The notes under the pieces: model-generated
Database searches by the model: none
Told to the model about the DNA's origin: nothing
What the model saw: the letters and a program-made list of their open reading frames with translations, nothing else
Source: Betaproteobacteria bacterium
GTDB taxonomy: Bacteria > Pseudomonadota > Gammaproteobacteria > Burkholderiales > Ga0077523
Assembly: GCA_025350245.1 (NCBI GenBank)
Contig: JANXYG010000112.1
Location: 1-35,214 of the forward strand
DNA length: 35,214 nt
Reading direction: 5' to 3'
Part shown: piece by piece, positions 16,537 to 23,608 of the stretch
Position numbering within the stretch: the stretch's first letter is position 1
Layout: the number at the start of each line of letters is the position of its first letter
Made by a program: the position numbers and the translations under genes

Positions 16537-18915
16537 ATGACTACAGTTCTGGAAAGTACCAAGCGCATCGCCCGATTCGAGGTGATTCGCGCGCTCGGCC
16601 GTGGCGGCCAAGGCGCGGTGTGGCTGGCGCACGATCCCGACTTGCGCCGCGACGTCGCCATCAAGACCCTGACCATGGACGGCAGCCATGCATCGGTGCA
16701 GGCGCTGCTCGACGAAGCGGTGATCGTGAGCCGTCTGGCGCACCCCAACATCGTCACCCTGTACGGCGCGGGGCAGGAAGACGGCAACCCCTACCTGGTG
16801 TTCGAGTATGTGGGCGGGCACACCCTGGCCATGGTGATCCGCGACGGCGGCCGGCTGATGCCGACCCGCGCCGTCGAGATCGCGATCCAGATGCTGCGGG
16901 CGCTTCACAGCGCGCACCTCAAGGACGTCGTGCATCGCGATGTCAAGCCCGCCAACGTGATGATCACCGACGACGGCGTCGCGCGGGTCATGGATTTCAG
17001 CATCGCCGCGCTGATGTCCGACGAGCTGCCCGGCGAGAAGGGGTTTCACGGCACGCCGGCGTACATGGCGCCCGAATATGTGGCGGATCGCAGCTTTGGC
17101 CCGCGTTCCGATGTGTTCTCGGTCGGCATGGTCCTGTACGAAATGCTCACCGGCCAGCCGGCCGTCGCCGGCGACAATGTGTTAGAAGTCATGCATCGCC
17201 TCGCCAACCTGCCGTTCAAGGTGCCGTCCGCGCTGGTACCGGAACTGGACGAGCAGCTCGACGCAATCGTCATGCGCGCGCTGATCAAGCTGCCGGGCGA
17301 GCGCTACCAGTCGGCCGAGCAGATGGCCGAGAGCCTCGCCGTATGGCTGGCGCCGGCGGTAACGCCGCCGGGTGAGGCTGTCGGCACCAACGGCACGCTC
17401 GACTTCGTGTTGCGCCGGATCCGGCACAAGGGCGACTTTCCGTCGCTCGCCAACACCATCGGCGCGATCAATCGTGCCGCCGATTCCGATAGCGAGGACG
17501 TGGCCAGCCTGTCCGGAAGCATCCTCAAGGACTTCGCGCTCACCAACAAGCTGCTGCGCCTGGTGAACACCGCCCGCTACGGCCAGTTCGGCGGCTCGAT
17601 CAGCACCGTGTCGCGCGCCATCGTGGTGCTGGGCTACGAGACGATCCGGACGATCGCGGTCACGCTGATGCTGTTCGAGCACCTGCAGAACAAGTCGCAG
17701 GCGATCGATCTCAAGGACGAGGTGCTGGCGTCGTATTTCGGTGGCGTGCTGGCGCGCGAACTGGTGGCCAAGGCCGGCATCCGCGATGCCGAGGAAGCCT
17801 TCATCTGCGCGATGTTCCACAACCTCGGGCGTCTGCTCGTGGCCTTCTACCTGTACGAGGAACATCGCGAGATCCAGACGCTGGTGGGGCGCGGCACCGA
17901 CTACGACAAGGCCGCGGTCCAGGTGCTGGGCGTTTCCTGTCTCGATCTCGGAGCGGCGATCGCGCGATCGTGGAATTTTCCGGACAAGATCGTGCGCAGC
18001 ATGTGCGCCGCCGACGAGGCGCAGGCGCGCAAGTCCGCCAACGACGGCGATCGGCTGCAGATGCTTTCCCAGCTCACGTCGAACGTGTGTGATCTCATCC
18101 GCGACGTGCCGGCCGATAGGCGCCGTGCGCGGCTGAAAGCGCTGGCGACCCGCTACGGCACCAGTCTCGGATTCACCGCCCCGCAGCTCGAAGCAGCGGT
18201 GCGCAGCGCGGTGGAAGAGGTTGCGCACAACGCGCCCGGCCTGGATCTGGTGGTGGGTACCAGCAGCTTCATGCGCGAGGCGATGCGCACGTGCAACCCG
18301 GACGCCATCGACCCATCGGGTGCGGACGAGCCGGCCAGCAGCGCGCTTGCCAACACCGTGCTGAAAGCGCCAACCGATGCGGCCACGCAACCGGCGCAAC
18401 GGCATCTGCTGCTCGCCGTCGGCATCCAGGACATCAGCCAGTCGCTGGTGGGCGACTACCAGCTCAACGACATCCTGCGCGTCATCCTGGAAACGATGTA
18501 TCTCGGCATGGGCTTCACCCGCGTGCTGTTGTGCATTCACCACCCGGCAACGCAGTCGCTGAAGAGCCGCTTCGGCTTCGGGCCGGATACCGACCGGATC
18601 ATCCGCGACGGTTTCGCCATTCCGCTGGCCGAGGCCAGGGACGTATTCAATGTCGCCATCAGCCGCGGCGCCGACATCCACGTAGAGGACGTGAACGCGC
18701 CGTCGATCCGCACCCACGTGCCGGCCTGGTACCGGGAGCGGATCACCGCGCAGTCGCTGGCGTTGTTTCCGGTGATGGTCAACGGCAAGCCGTTCGGTCT
18801 GTTCTACGGCGACTGCGACCAGGCGCACGGGCTGAATTTCGGCGCCGACACGCTGGCGCAGCTCAAGACCTTGCGTAACCAGGCGGTGCTGGCGATCAAG
18901 GCGAGCCGCAGATAG
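16537..18915 (+). CDS. Ser/Thr protein kinase-HDOD-GAF fusion protein
   Basis: This 792-residue cytoplasmic signalling protein has three parts. The kinase domain (about 14-275) has glycine loop GRGGQGAV (21-28), Lys43, Glu60, catalytic HRDVKPAN (133-140) and an APE-type motif (MAPEY). The metal-binding DFG triad reads DFS (153-155). An HDOD domain (about 295-500) follows, with SILKDFALTNKLLRLVN and an AMFHNLGRL motif. The C-terminal part from about 625 looks like a GAF domain (QSLVGDYQLNDILRVILETMYLGMGF). The architecture suggests a kinase whose activity or targets are set by small-molecule or protein signals. It stands alone between the acyltransferase and the cassette region. Confidence 0.85.
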   Translation: MTTVLESTKRIARFEVIRALGRGGQGAVWLAHDPDLRRDVAIKTLTMDGSHASVQALLDEAVIVSRLAHPNIVTLYGAGQEDGNPYLVFEYVGGHTLAMVIRDGGRLMPTRAVEIAIQMLRALHSAHLKDVVHRDVKPANVMITDDGVARVMDFSIAALMSDELPGEKGFHGTPAYMAPEYVADRSFGPRSDVFSVGMVLYEMLTGQPAVAGDNVLEVMHRLANLPFKVPSALVPELDEQLDAIVMRALIKLPGERYQSAEQMAESLAVWLAPAVTPPGEAVGTNGTLDFVLRRIRHKGDFPSLANTIGAINRAADSDSEDVASLSGSILKDFALTNKLLRLVNTARYGQFGGSISTVSRAIVVLGYETIRTIAVTLMLFEHLQNKSQAIDLKDEVLASYFGGVLARELVAKAGIRDAEEAFICAMFHNLGRLLVAFYLYEEHREIQTLVGRGTDYDKAAVQVLGVSCLDLGAAIARSWNFPDKIVRSMCAADEAQARKSANDGDRLQMLSQLTSNVCDLIRDVPADRRRARLKALATRYGTSLGFTAPQLEAAVRSAVEEVAHNAPGLDLVVGTSSFMREAMRTCNPDAIDPSGADEPASSALANTVLKAPTDAATQPAQRHLLLAVGIQDISQSLVGDYQLNDILRVILETMYLGMGFTRVLLCIHHPATQSLKSRFGFGPDTDRIIRDGFAIPLAEARDVFNVAISRGADIHVEDVNAPSIRTHVPAWYRERITAQSLALFPVMVNGKPFGLFYGDCDQAHGLNFGADTLAQLKTLRNQAVLAIKASRR

Positions 18916-19090
18916 GGGCTGCTACAACACTGCGCAACGACCGCATCGCCGCGGTGGTCGACCTTCCGGGAGATTCCGGCGGCGCGAGACGCTTCTCGAG
19001 ATCCAGACCGCCTACAATCCGAAGCGCGCGAAATACCTTGTCGGGGCGCGTTTCGGCGACGCGCCGAGTGTTCAGTTCAGTTCAGTTCAC
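18916..19090 (+). other. Intergenic region with hairpin and CAGTT repeat
   Basis: No gene is seen. A stem GGCGCGT (19045-19051) / ACGCGCC (19059-19065) with a 7-base loop lies downstream of the kinase gene and may act as its terminator. It is followed by a short tandem repeat of the unit TTCAG (about 19071-19088) directly beside the partial attC. Confidence 0.5.
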
Positions 19091-19123
19091 GGCGCGCCGC
19101 GCAGCGCAGCTCAAACGTTGAGC
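19091..19123 (+). repeat. Right half of an integron attC site (partial)
   Basis: The segment CGCGCAGCGCAGCTCAAAC is followed by core site GTTGAGC (19117-19123), which fits GTTRRRY. It looks like the right half (L' and R' boxes) of an attC. Compare the complete attC at 19839-19908, which shares CGCGCAGCG and the core. No matching RYYYAAC box was found upstream as far as the kinase gene, so the left half seems lost. Confidence 0.6.
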
Positions 19124-19902
19124 GTCTCGATCCCATCACCACTCGTAGGAAGCAAAGTCTGTTGAAACCCTATCAACCTGTGGTCGCATCTCTCCTCAAT
19201 CAACTGCGCCCTGCCACCATTCTGGACGCGCCGTCAGGCAGCGGATGGCTGAAGGGCCTTCTTGGTTTTGAAACGAGGATGGATGGTCTCGATTTATTCG
19301 CCCGCCCCCCCGCAACATATGGCGTGTTTCGTAATGTCGATCTCGACCTCGGCCTCCCCGATGACTTGGGGCTCTATGAAGCGATCGTGTGTTGTGAGGG
19401 CATCGAGCACTTCGGCAATCCTGCCCTCTTCTTCAAAACCGCACGTGAGCATCTGGTGCCCGGCGGCCAACTGATCGTGACTACACCAAATGTCTGGTAT
19501 CCCGAAGCTCGCCTCCAATTTTTTCTTCGCGGGTTTTTCCCGAGCTTCCCCTGCCTCGTCGGCCGAATCGAGCGCGGCACCCACATGCACATCATGCCGT
19601 GGTCCTTCGCTCACCTGTACCTGTTCCTCCGTCTTAACGGGTTCGAGAGAATCACACTGCATGACATTGATGAACCGAAACCAAAGCGGTTTTACGAGAG
19701 GCTTCTTGGTTTTCCGCAGGCTCTTTACTGTCGCCACAAGCGAGCCAAGTCACTCACCGAAGAAGAGCGCATCTTTTGGTCATTTGCCGGTTCAGCGCAG
19801 TCAATCCATGGGCGCCGTCTGGTCGTTAGCGCAGAGACGCCCAACCCTGCGGTGCAGGTGACGCTGCGCGATAAAGCCGCGCAGCGGCCCTGACCTTGAA
19901 CG
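19118..19902 (+). mobile_element. Integron gene cassette carrying a methyltransferase
   Basis: The unit runs from just after the G of core site GTTGAGC to the G of core site GTTGGGC. It contains one open reading frame in the same orientation as its attC, with the stop codon inside the attC. This is the standard plan of a cassette. Its base composition looks less G+C-rich than the flanks. No integrase gene, attI or cassette promoter lies in the window, so this is an array fragment or a cassette left away from its integron. Confidence 0.75.
19162..19893 (+). CDS. Cassette-borne class I SAM-dependent methyltransferase
   Basis: This 243-residue protein carries a Rossmann-like methyltransferase fold: ILDAPSGSGWLKGLL (motif I, SAM binding) near residue 20, a MDGLDLF acidic strand, EAIVCCEGIEHFGNP (motif IV) and ARE-LVPGGQLIVTTPN (post-motif beta-strand). 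It has no signal peptide. The methyl acceptor is unknown. The start is TTG 19162 with a GGAAG site about 11 bases upstream. The last dozen residues are encoded by the attC, as is common for cassette genes. Codon use and lower G+C differ from its neighbours, which fits its mobile origin. Confidence 0.8.
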   Translation: MKPYQPVVASLLNQLRPATILDAPSGSGWLKGLLGFETRMDGLDLFARPPATYGVFRNVDLDLGLPDDLGLYEAIVCCEGIEHFGNPALFFKTAREHLVPGGQLIVTTPNVWYPEARLQFFLRGFFPSFPCLVGRIERGTHMHIMPWSFAHLYLFLRLNGFERITLHDIDEPKPKRFYERLLGFPQALYCRHKRAKSLTEEERIFWSFAGSAQSIHGRRLVVSAETPNPAVQVTLRDKAAQRP

Positions 19903-19908
19903 TTGGGC
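19839..19908 (+). repeat. Complete integron attC recombination site
   Basis: R'' GCCCAAC (19839-19845) and R' GTTGGGC (19902-19908) are perfectly complementary. Between them lie L-box-like segments GTGCAGGT and ACCTTGAAC, which pair with one unpaired base, and a central stem GCTGCGCG / CGCGCAGC around ATAAAGC. Recombination would occur after the first G of GTTGGGC. The length of 70 bases and the folding are typical of attC. Confidence 0.85.
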
Positions 19909-19929
19909 GTCTCTCACACGGAGTACTCA

Positions 19930-19967
19930 ATGCCAGAGCAAAGGCACCAAGTATTCGTAAGCTCGCC
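19930..19967 (+). pseudogene. 5' end of a second cassette gene (DUF4062-like), truncated
   Basis: Directly after the attC, at cassette-start spacing, an ATG opens MPEQRHQVFVSSP. This resembles the N-terminus of DUF4062 proteins (usually ..KKYQVFVSST..). After 13 codons the sequence switches abruptly to isochorismatase DNA at 19968 in another context. It appears to be the front of the next cassette, cut by a deletion. The similarity is short, so the family call is tentative. Confidence 0.45.
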
Positions 19968-20076
19968 TGGACCGACGCGAAGAAGGCGGCGGACAACGAA
20001 CTGGTCGACGACCTCAAGGCGCTCGCGCGGCCCGGCGACGTGCACCTGAACGAACTGGCGTTGCAGACCGCGTTCG
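19968..20076 (+). repeat. 109-bp direct repeat, copy A
   Basis: It matches 24062-24170 at 107 of 109 positions; the differences are at 20017 (A versus C) and 20062 (T versus C). Identity stops sharply at both ends, at the break points of the two isochorismatase fragments. The repeats are 4094 bases apart. Confidence 0.9.
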
Positions 20077-20327
20077 TCGGCACCGAACTGCCGCTGCACC
20101 TCTCGCGCGACAACATCAAGACCATCATCATCATCGGCATCCATACCGACTGGTGCATCGAAGGCAATGCCCGCGCGGCACGTGACCACGGCTATCCGCC
20201 GATCGTCATCGGCGATGCCACGGCCACGCAGAAGCTCGATGACGAGAGCATCGCCTTCCAGCGTATCAACAACTTCTTCGCGCCGGCGATCTCGTCCGAC
20301 ACGTTCGTGAAGCTGTTGCAGGCCTGA
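19968..20327 (+). pseudogene. Isochorismatase-family hydrolase, C-terminal half
   Basis: About 119 codons of a cysteine hydrolase remain: WTDAKKAADNELVDDLKALARPGDVHLNEL, then TIIIIGIHTDWCIEGNARAARDHGY with the catalytic Cys, and a normal end FVKLLQA. The N-terminal half with the rest of the active site is missing. An upstream in-frame ATG at 19896 would attach non-homologous cassette residues. The first 109 bases (19968-20076) repeat at 24062-24170 with only two differences. The other copy holds the N-terminal half, so the two are complementary fragments of one gene. Confidence 0.8.
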
Positions 20328-20352
20328 GCGAACAGCGCGTCCAGGAGATCGA

Positions 20353-20380
20353 CCCGGACCGGTGTGACCACCGGTCCGGG
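20353..20380. terminator. 12-bp perfect hairpin
   Basis: CCCGGACCGGTG (20353-20364) pairs with CACCGGTCCGGG (20369-20380) around a TGAC loop, 26 bases after the isochorismatase stop. It has no T-run, but such a strong stem probably halts transcription or protects a 3' end. Confidence 0.65.
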
Positions 20381-20403
20381 CCAGCGCGTAAGATTGCGAC
20401 GCC

Positions 20404-20547
20404 GGCAGCGTCGTCCACGACGTGGCGCGCATCCGCAACCACCCGCTGGTGCCGAAGTCGATCGCGATCTGCGGCCACGTCTATGATGTGAATACCGGAT
20501 AGCTCCAGGAAGTCACCGAGGCAACGCGCGTCGGCAAGGCCGCCTGA
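20404..20547 (+). pseudogene. Beta-carbonic anhydrase, C-terminal fragment
   Basis: Translation from 20404 gives [17 protein letters not shown], then [13 protein letters not shown], a stop (TAG at about 20500) and, in the same frame, LQEVTEATRVGKAA before TGA. This is the C-terminal end of a bacterial beta-carbonic anhydrase (usual pattern VVHDVRRIR.HPLVP..IPIYGYVYDVKTGRL.EV). The zinc-binding N-terminal two-thirds are absent and the fragment carries a nonsense codon, so it is dead. It lies just upstream of the sulfur-transport pair. Confidence 0.7.
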
Positions 20548-20569
20548 GCGCCTGAACCAGCGAGGAAAA

Positions 20570-20998
20570 ATGGAACACTTCACACCCGGCAGCGCCTTGG
20601 CAGGTGGTCTGCTGATTGGCGCCGCGGCATCTTTGCTGCTGTGGTTGAACGGTCGCATCGCCGGGATCAGCGGCATCGCCAACGGCCTGCTCGCCTGGTC
20701 GCGCGGGGACGTGGCCTGGCGCCTCGTGTTTCTCGGGGGGCTGGTGGCTGGAGCGGCTGTTTTCTATGCAGTTGCGGGTGGCGCGCCCGTGCATCGCGAA
20801 GGCTTTCCCGTGTGGCTGCTCGCGGGTGGCGGATTGCTCGTCGGCTTCGGCACCTCGCTCGGCAGCGGTTGCACGAGCGGCCATGGCGTATGCGGCCTCG
20901 GGCGGTTGTCGCTGCGATCCCTGGTGGCAACGGCGATCTTCCTGGTGACCGGCATCATCACGACCTTCGTCGTCCGCCACGTGTTCGGGGTCTACTGA
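20570..20998 (+). CDS. YeeE/YedE-family sulfur transport protein, N-terminal half
   Basis: This 142-residue membrane protein has about four helices and the hallmark motif [23 protein letters not shown] (Cys101, Cys108). In single-chain relatives such as YeeE/TsuA these Cys line a thiosulfate pathway across the inner membrane. Here the transporter is split: this half and the next gene (DUF6691) together make one pseudo-twofold unit. The ATG has a GAGG site 7 bases upstream. The two-base gap to the next gene shows co-expression. Import of thiosulfate or a related sulfur species fits the sulfur genes further right. Confidence 0.82.
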   Translation: MEHFTPGSALAGGLLIGAAASLLLWLNGRIAGISGIANGLLAWSRGDVAWRLVFLGGLVAGAAVFYAVAGGAPVHREGFPVWLLAGGGLLVGFGTSLGSGCTSGHGVCGLGRLSLRSLVATAIFLVTGIITTFVVRHVFGVY

Positions 20999-21000
20999 TC

Positions 21001-21414
21001 ATGCGATGGCTGAGCGTGCTGGTCGCCGGGCTGCTGTTCGGCCTGGGCCTTGCGATGTCGCACATGACGCACGCCGACAAGGTGCTTGGTTTCCTCGACG
21101 TCGCGGGCGACTGGGACCCGAGCCTGCTGTTCGTTCTCGGTGGGGCGGTCGGCGTCACCGTGATCTCGTTTCGCTTCATCCTGCGGCGGCCGGCGCCCCG
21201 ACTGGAGCCGCGGTTCGAGGTGCCCGCGGAACGCGCCGTCGATGGCCCGCTGGTCATCGGCGCCTTGATCTTCGGCGTGGGCTGGGGCATCAGCGGCTAT
21301 TGCCCGGGCCCCGGAATCGCGTTGCTGGCCGCGCCCGGCTGGGAAACCTGGGCGTTCATCCCGGCAGTACTGGTGGGCGCCGCATTGCAACGCAGGATGG
21401 TGTCCGGTCGGTAA
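21001..21414 (+). CDS. YeeE/YedE-family (DUF6691) sulfur transport protein, C-terminal half
   Basis: This 137-residue membrane protein has about four helices, opening MRWLSVLVAGLLFGLGLAMS. It ends with the second conserved Cys motif, FGVGWGISGYCPGPG (Cys101). It pairs with the gene just upstream to form a two-subunit sulfur-compound channel. Such pairs often sit beside sulfur-dioxygenase and repressor genes, but none is seen here, and the next DNA is an IS66/YceI junction. The ATG at 21001 follows the previous stop by two bases. Confidence 0.82.
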   Translation: MRWLSVLVAGLLFGLGLAMSHMTHADKVLGFLDVAGDWDPSLLFVLGGAVGVTVISFRFILRRPAPRLEPRFEVPAERAVDGPLVIGALIFGVGWGISGYCPGPGIALLAAPGWETWAFIPAVLVGAALQRRMVSGR

Positions 21415-21497
21415 CCGGTAACCACGCGGCGTTCTTCCCCCGAGCTTAGTCCCTGTTCAGACTTGCTTCCGTGATCAACGACACGGAGGCAACGGTG

Positions 21498-21588
21498 ATG
21501 ACGGGACGAGGCAAGAGCAAACGGATTCGGCGCAACGAAGTTCAGTGGCGCGCACTGCTGTCGCGGTTCTCCACCAGCGGACTGGGGC
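21498..21588 (+). pseudogene. IS66-family accessory TnpA, N-terminal remnant
   Basis: An ATG with a GGAGG site 9 bases upstream encodes MTGRGKSKRIRRNEVQWRAL, then LSRFSTSGLG. This is the usual start of the IS66 accessory protein TnpA (..RRSEAEWRELLARFE.SGLS..). After about 30 codons the similarity ends where YceI sequence begins, and the frame closes at 21644. It marks a former IS66-type insertion that was largely deleted together with the yceI start. Confidence 0.55.
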
Positions 21589-21951
21589 GAACTCTCGAAG
21601 AGCAGCTTCAAGATCGACATCGATGCTGCCAGTCTCTGGTCTGACGACAACGGGCTGACGGGCCACTTGAAGAACGCTGACTTCTTCGACGTTCCCCGGT
21701 ATTCGAATATCACGTTCGAGACGACTGGCATCGAGATCAAGAGCGCCAATCAAGCCGTCGTGAACGGCACGCTGACGATGCTCGGCAAGGCGGTGGAGGT
21801 TGCCATCCCCTGCAACGTCGAAGTGAGCGACGTCGGCCTCCAGGTAAAAGCCGCGTTCAAGATCGACCGCACGCAGTGGGGCATGACTCACGCCAAAGGC
21901 AGGGTAGACGACGAAGTCGAGATTGCAGCAAGATTCGTGTTCGGACGGTAG
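21589..21951 (+). pseudogene. YceI-family lipid-binding protein, 5'-truncated
   Basis: From about 21589 the frame reads ELSKSSFKIDIDAASLWSDD, then LTGHLKNADFFDVPRYSNITFETTGI, ending in a normal ARFVFGR. This is the central and C-terminal part of a YceI beta-barrel, which binds isoprenoids or other lipids, usually in the periplasm. The signal peptide and first strands are gone, replaced by IS66 TnpA sequence in another frame. A TTG at 21667 could start a 94-residue product, but it would lack part of the barrel and the export signal. Confidence 0.7.
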
Positions 21952-22252
21952 TGAACCGCCCCGAGCTTCATGGAGACCCGTTGGCTGGAGTCAGACCGAC
22001 CCGCGGGAATCCGTCAACTGCCGACGAATCGCAGGACGATGCCACTATTCGTCGTTGCATCGCTTTCGCGCAACAATGGGGGTCATGGTGGAATCATCGT
22101 TGCTAACCTGTTTGCCTTGCGTTCACCGTATCCCCGCCAACCACTCAGCTGACACCAATGCAGAAATGCCATGCCTAGCGTCAGTGCGGCCTGTCGCGCT
22201 TTCAGGCGACCAGCGATGGCGCGCTTCGCATTCCTTCGGCGGCATGTGATGC
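21952..22252. other. Gene-free stretch with a possible IS end
   Basis: No coherent reading frame is recognised. The segment TGAACCGCCCCGAGCTTCAT near 21951-21970 and the GGAGACC after it resemble, from memory, the terminal inverted repeats of some IS3-family elements. No matching end was found in the window. The remainder has no clear promoter or hairpin. Confidence 0.3.
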
Positions 22253-22624
22253 TTGCCTAGCCGTCAGACGGGAAGGTCTCTGTACACTTGGCGATGCATT
22301 CCAAATGCAGCGAGCGCCGTGGTCGAGCCGAGCAAGGTGCGCGACTACCTGCTCTCGCCGAGCCATCCCGTCGGTCGCTTCAAGGCCGTGGTGTTCAACG
22401 CGCTCGGTTACTCCCAGGACAACTGGCCGCGCCTCCGCGACGACCTTTTCCTCCATGGACAGTCAGCCCAGGCGCGACTTGCCGAGACCAGTATCCACGG
22501 GCAGAAGTACCTCGTCAGTGATACTCTGACCGGTCCAGGCGGAAGAAGTGGCGCCTTTGTCAGCGTCTGGCTCATAGAGCCGGAAGCTGCGGCGCCAAGG
22601 TTCCTCGCCGCGTACCCGGAGTAG
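22253..22624 (+). CDS. DUF6883-family protein
   Basis: The recognisable domain begins IPNAASAVVEPSKVRDYLLS at about residue 16. It continues with HPVGRFKAVVFNALGYSQD, then HGQKYLVSDTLTGPGGRSGAFVSVWLI, ending FLAAYPE. This matches DUF6883, small proteins usually of about 110 residues encoded beside DUF4926 genes. The start is unsettled: TTG 22253 gives 123 residues with an atypical leader, and no ATG lies in frame before the domain, so the true start may be mutated. The DUF4926 gene follows three bases after its stop. Function is unknown, but the two-gene layout recalls toxin-antitoxin-like pairs. Confidence 0.65.
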   Translation: MPSRQTGRSLYTWRCIPNAASAVVEPSKVRDYLLSPSHPVGRFKAVVFNALGYSQDNWPRLRDDLFLHGQSAQARLAETSIHGQKYLVSDTLTGPGGRSGAFVSVWLIEPEAAAPRFLAAYPE

Positions 22625-22627
22625 ACC

Positions 22628-22861
22628 ATGTTCAAGGTGCTCGAAACGGTTGCCCTCACTCACGACATCCCTGAGTCGGGGCTTCGGCGTGGCGACCTCG
22701 GTGCAATCGTGGAGTTGCATGCGCCCGACGCCGTCGAAGTCGAGTTCGTGGCTGCCTCGGGTCGCACCCAGGCACTCCTCACGCTGCGCACCAATGACAT
22801 CCGCGCGCTCGGCGACCAGGACCTGATCGCCGTTCGTTCGCTCTCGGTAACTGACGGCTGA
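22628..22861 (+). CDS. DUF4926-family protein
   Basis: This 77-residue product has DUF4926 features: LETVALTHDIPESGLRRGDLGAIVEL, then EVEFVAASGRTQALLTL and a closing IRAL. The small, strand-rich fold has no known activity. The ATG has GGAG 6 bases upstream and follows the DUF6883 stop by three bases, so the two form one unit. The C-terminus runs a little beyond the usual length. Confidence 0.72.
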   Translation: MFKVLETVALTHDIPESGLRRGDLGAIVELHAPDAVEVEFVAASGRTQALLTLRTNDIRALGDQDLIAVRSLSVTDG

Positions 22862-23125
22862 CGCGTTTCCAGGCAACCATCAACACCGAGTTCTGGCCGC
22901 CGTGGCAATTGGCAGCCGGAGAGGTGGAGCAGGGCGCTTCTCGGCGCTGCCCGGACACGCTTGGCTCAAGCAAACCCGGCCGCGCGCTTCTGCACTCCGC
23001 TCGTTCACCAATCGAATAAGCAGATAGCAACAATGACCTGAGCGGCAACGCGGACACCGCCACAAGGTCGGTGTTCATGCACCGCACTGTCTTCGGTGGC
23101 GTGACGAGTCTGGACAGTTGCAGGC
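22862..23125. other. Intergenic region, nothing recognised
   Basis: I see no gene, RNA or clear regulatory element between the DUF4926 stop and the MetN remnant. Short open frames on both strands have no coherent family features. Confidence 0.4.
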
Positions 23126-23440
23126 GTGATCGTGTTGAAGCGGGTGAGCAAGTCGTTCCGGGTCGGTCCCCGCGAGATGGTCGCGGTCGCACCGACGTCG
23201 CTCGAAGTCCGGGGCGGTCAGTCGGTCCGCAACTACGCCCTGGCGTCCGGTCTCGAGCTCGCGGATGCCGTCACGCTGAAGAAGACCCCCTCGCACTACA
23301 TGATCGTCGTGACCGTGCTCGCGAAGGATGCCGGCAGTCAGTTCGCGAAGGACATCGCGCGGGCCTATCGCTCGCCCGAGTTCCGCCGCATCGCCGAACG
23401 CGACTTTCCCGAGTACGTGAAGCTGGACTATCTGAAGTAG
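23126..23440 (+). pseudogene. MetN/MetQ chimera left by deletion of a methionine ABC transporter operon
   Basis: A GTG start opens MIVLKRVSKSFRVGPREMVA, followed by PTSLEVRGGQ. This is the N-terminus of a MetN-type ATPase just before its Walker A loop. At about 23222 it switches in frame to NYALASGLELADAV, later QFAKDIARAYRSPEFRRIAE and FPEYVKLDYLK, the C-terminal end of a MetQ/NlpA substrate-binding protein. The 104-residue fusion lacks Walker motifs and any export signal, so it cannot transport. A deletion removing most of metN, all of metI and most of metQ explains it, assuming the usual metNIQ order. Confidence 0.7.
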
Positions 23441-23608
23441 CCGCGGCGCGGCCTTCATCGCTGCCGTGCATGAGGCTATCGAAAAATCATCGTTCGCTTT
23501 CGACGACCGAAGACCTAAGTTGTCGGCATGGCGTGGATTGCTCTCGCGTCATCCTGTTTGCCGTACCGACAGATCCCCATCGATAACACCATCACGAAGG
23601 AGGTCCCG
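23441..23608 (+). promoter_or_regulatory. Probable promoter region of the sulfur/isochorismatase operon
   Basis: This is a comparatively A+T-rich interval containing TATCGAAAAATCATCGTTCG at about 23476-23495 and GACCTAAGTTGTCGG further on. It ends in a near-perfect AAGGAGGT ribosome site (23597-23604) before the ATG at 23609. It looks like an operon leader. CysB- or Cbl-like control is possible given the downstream genes, but no site is claimed. Confidence 0.4.

Noticed and set aside
17182-18828. Minus-strand frame of 548 codons over the kinase gene
   Set aside because: Antisense to a protein with three recognisable domains; no start signal or motif.
18916-19161. Possible attI site or integrase remnant upstream of the cassette
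   Set aside because: No integrase motif in any frame, and the core-site surroundings resemble the right half of an attC rather than attI.
21511-21600. Reading the bases before YceI as its own N-terminus (GFGATKFSGA...)
   Set aside because: It looks partly YceI-like, but the alternative frame has a ribosome site, ATG and a clear IS66 TnpA start, and the supposed YceI frame has two stops just before and no start.
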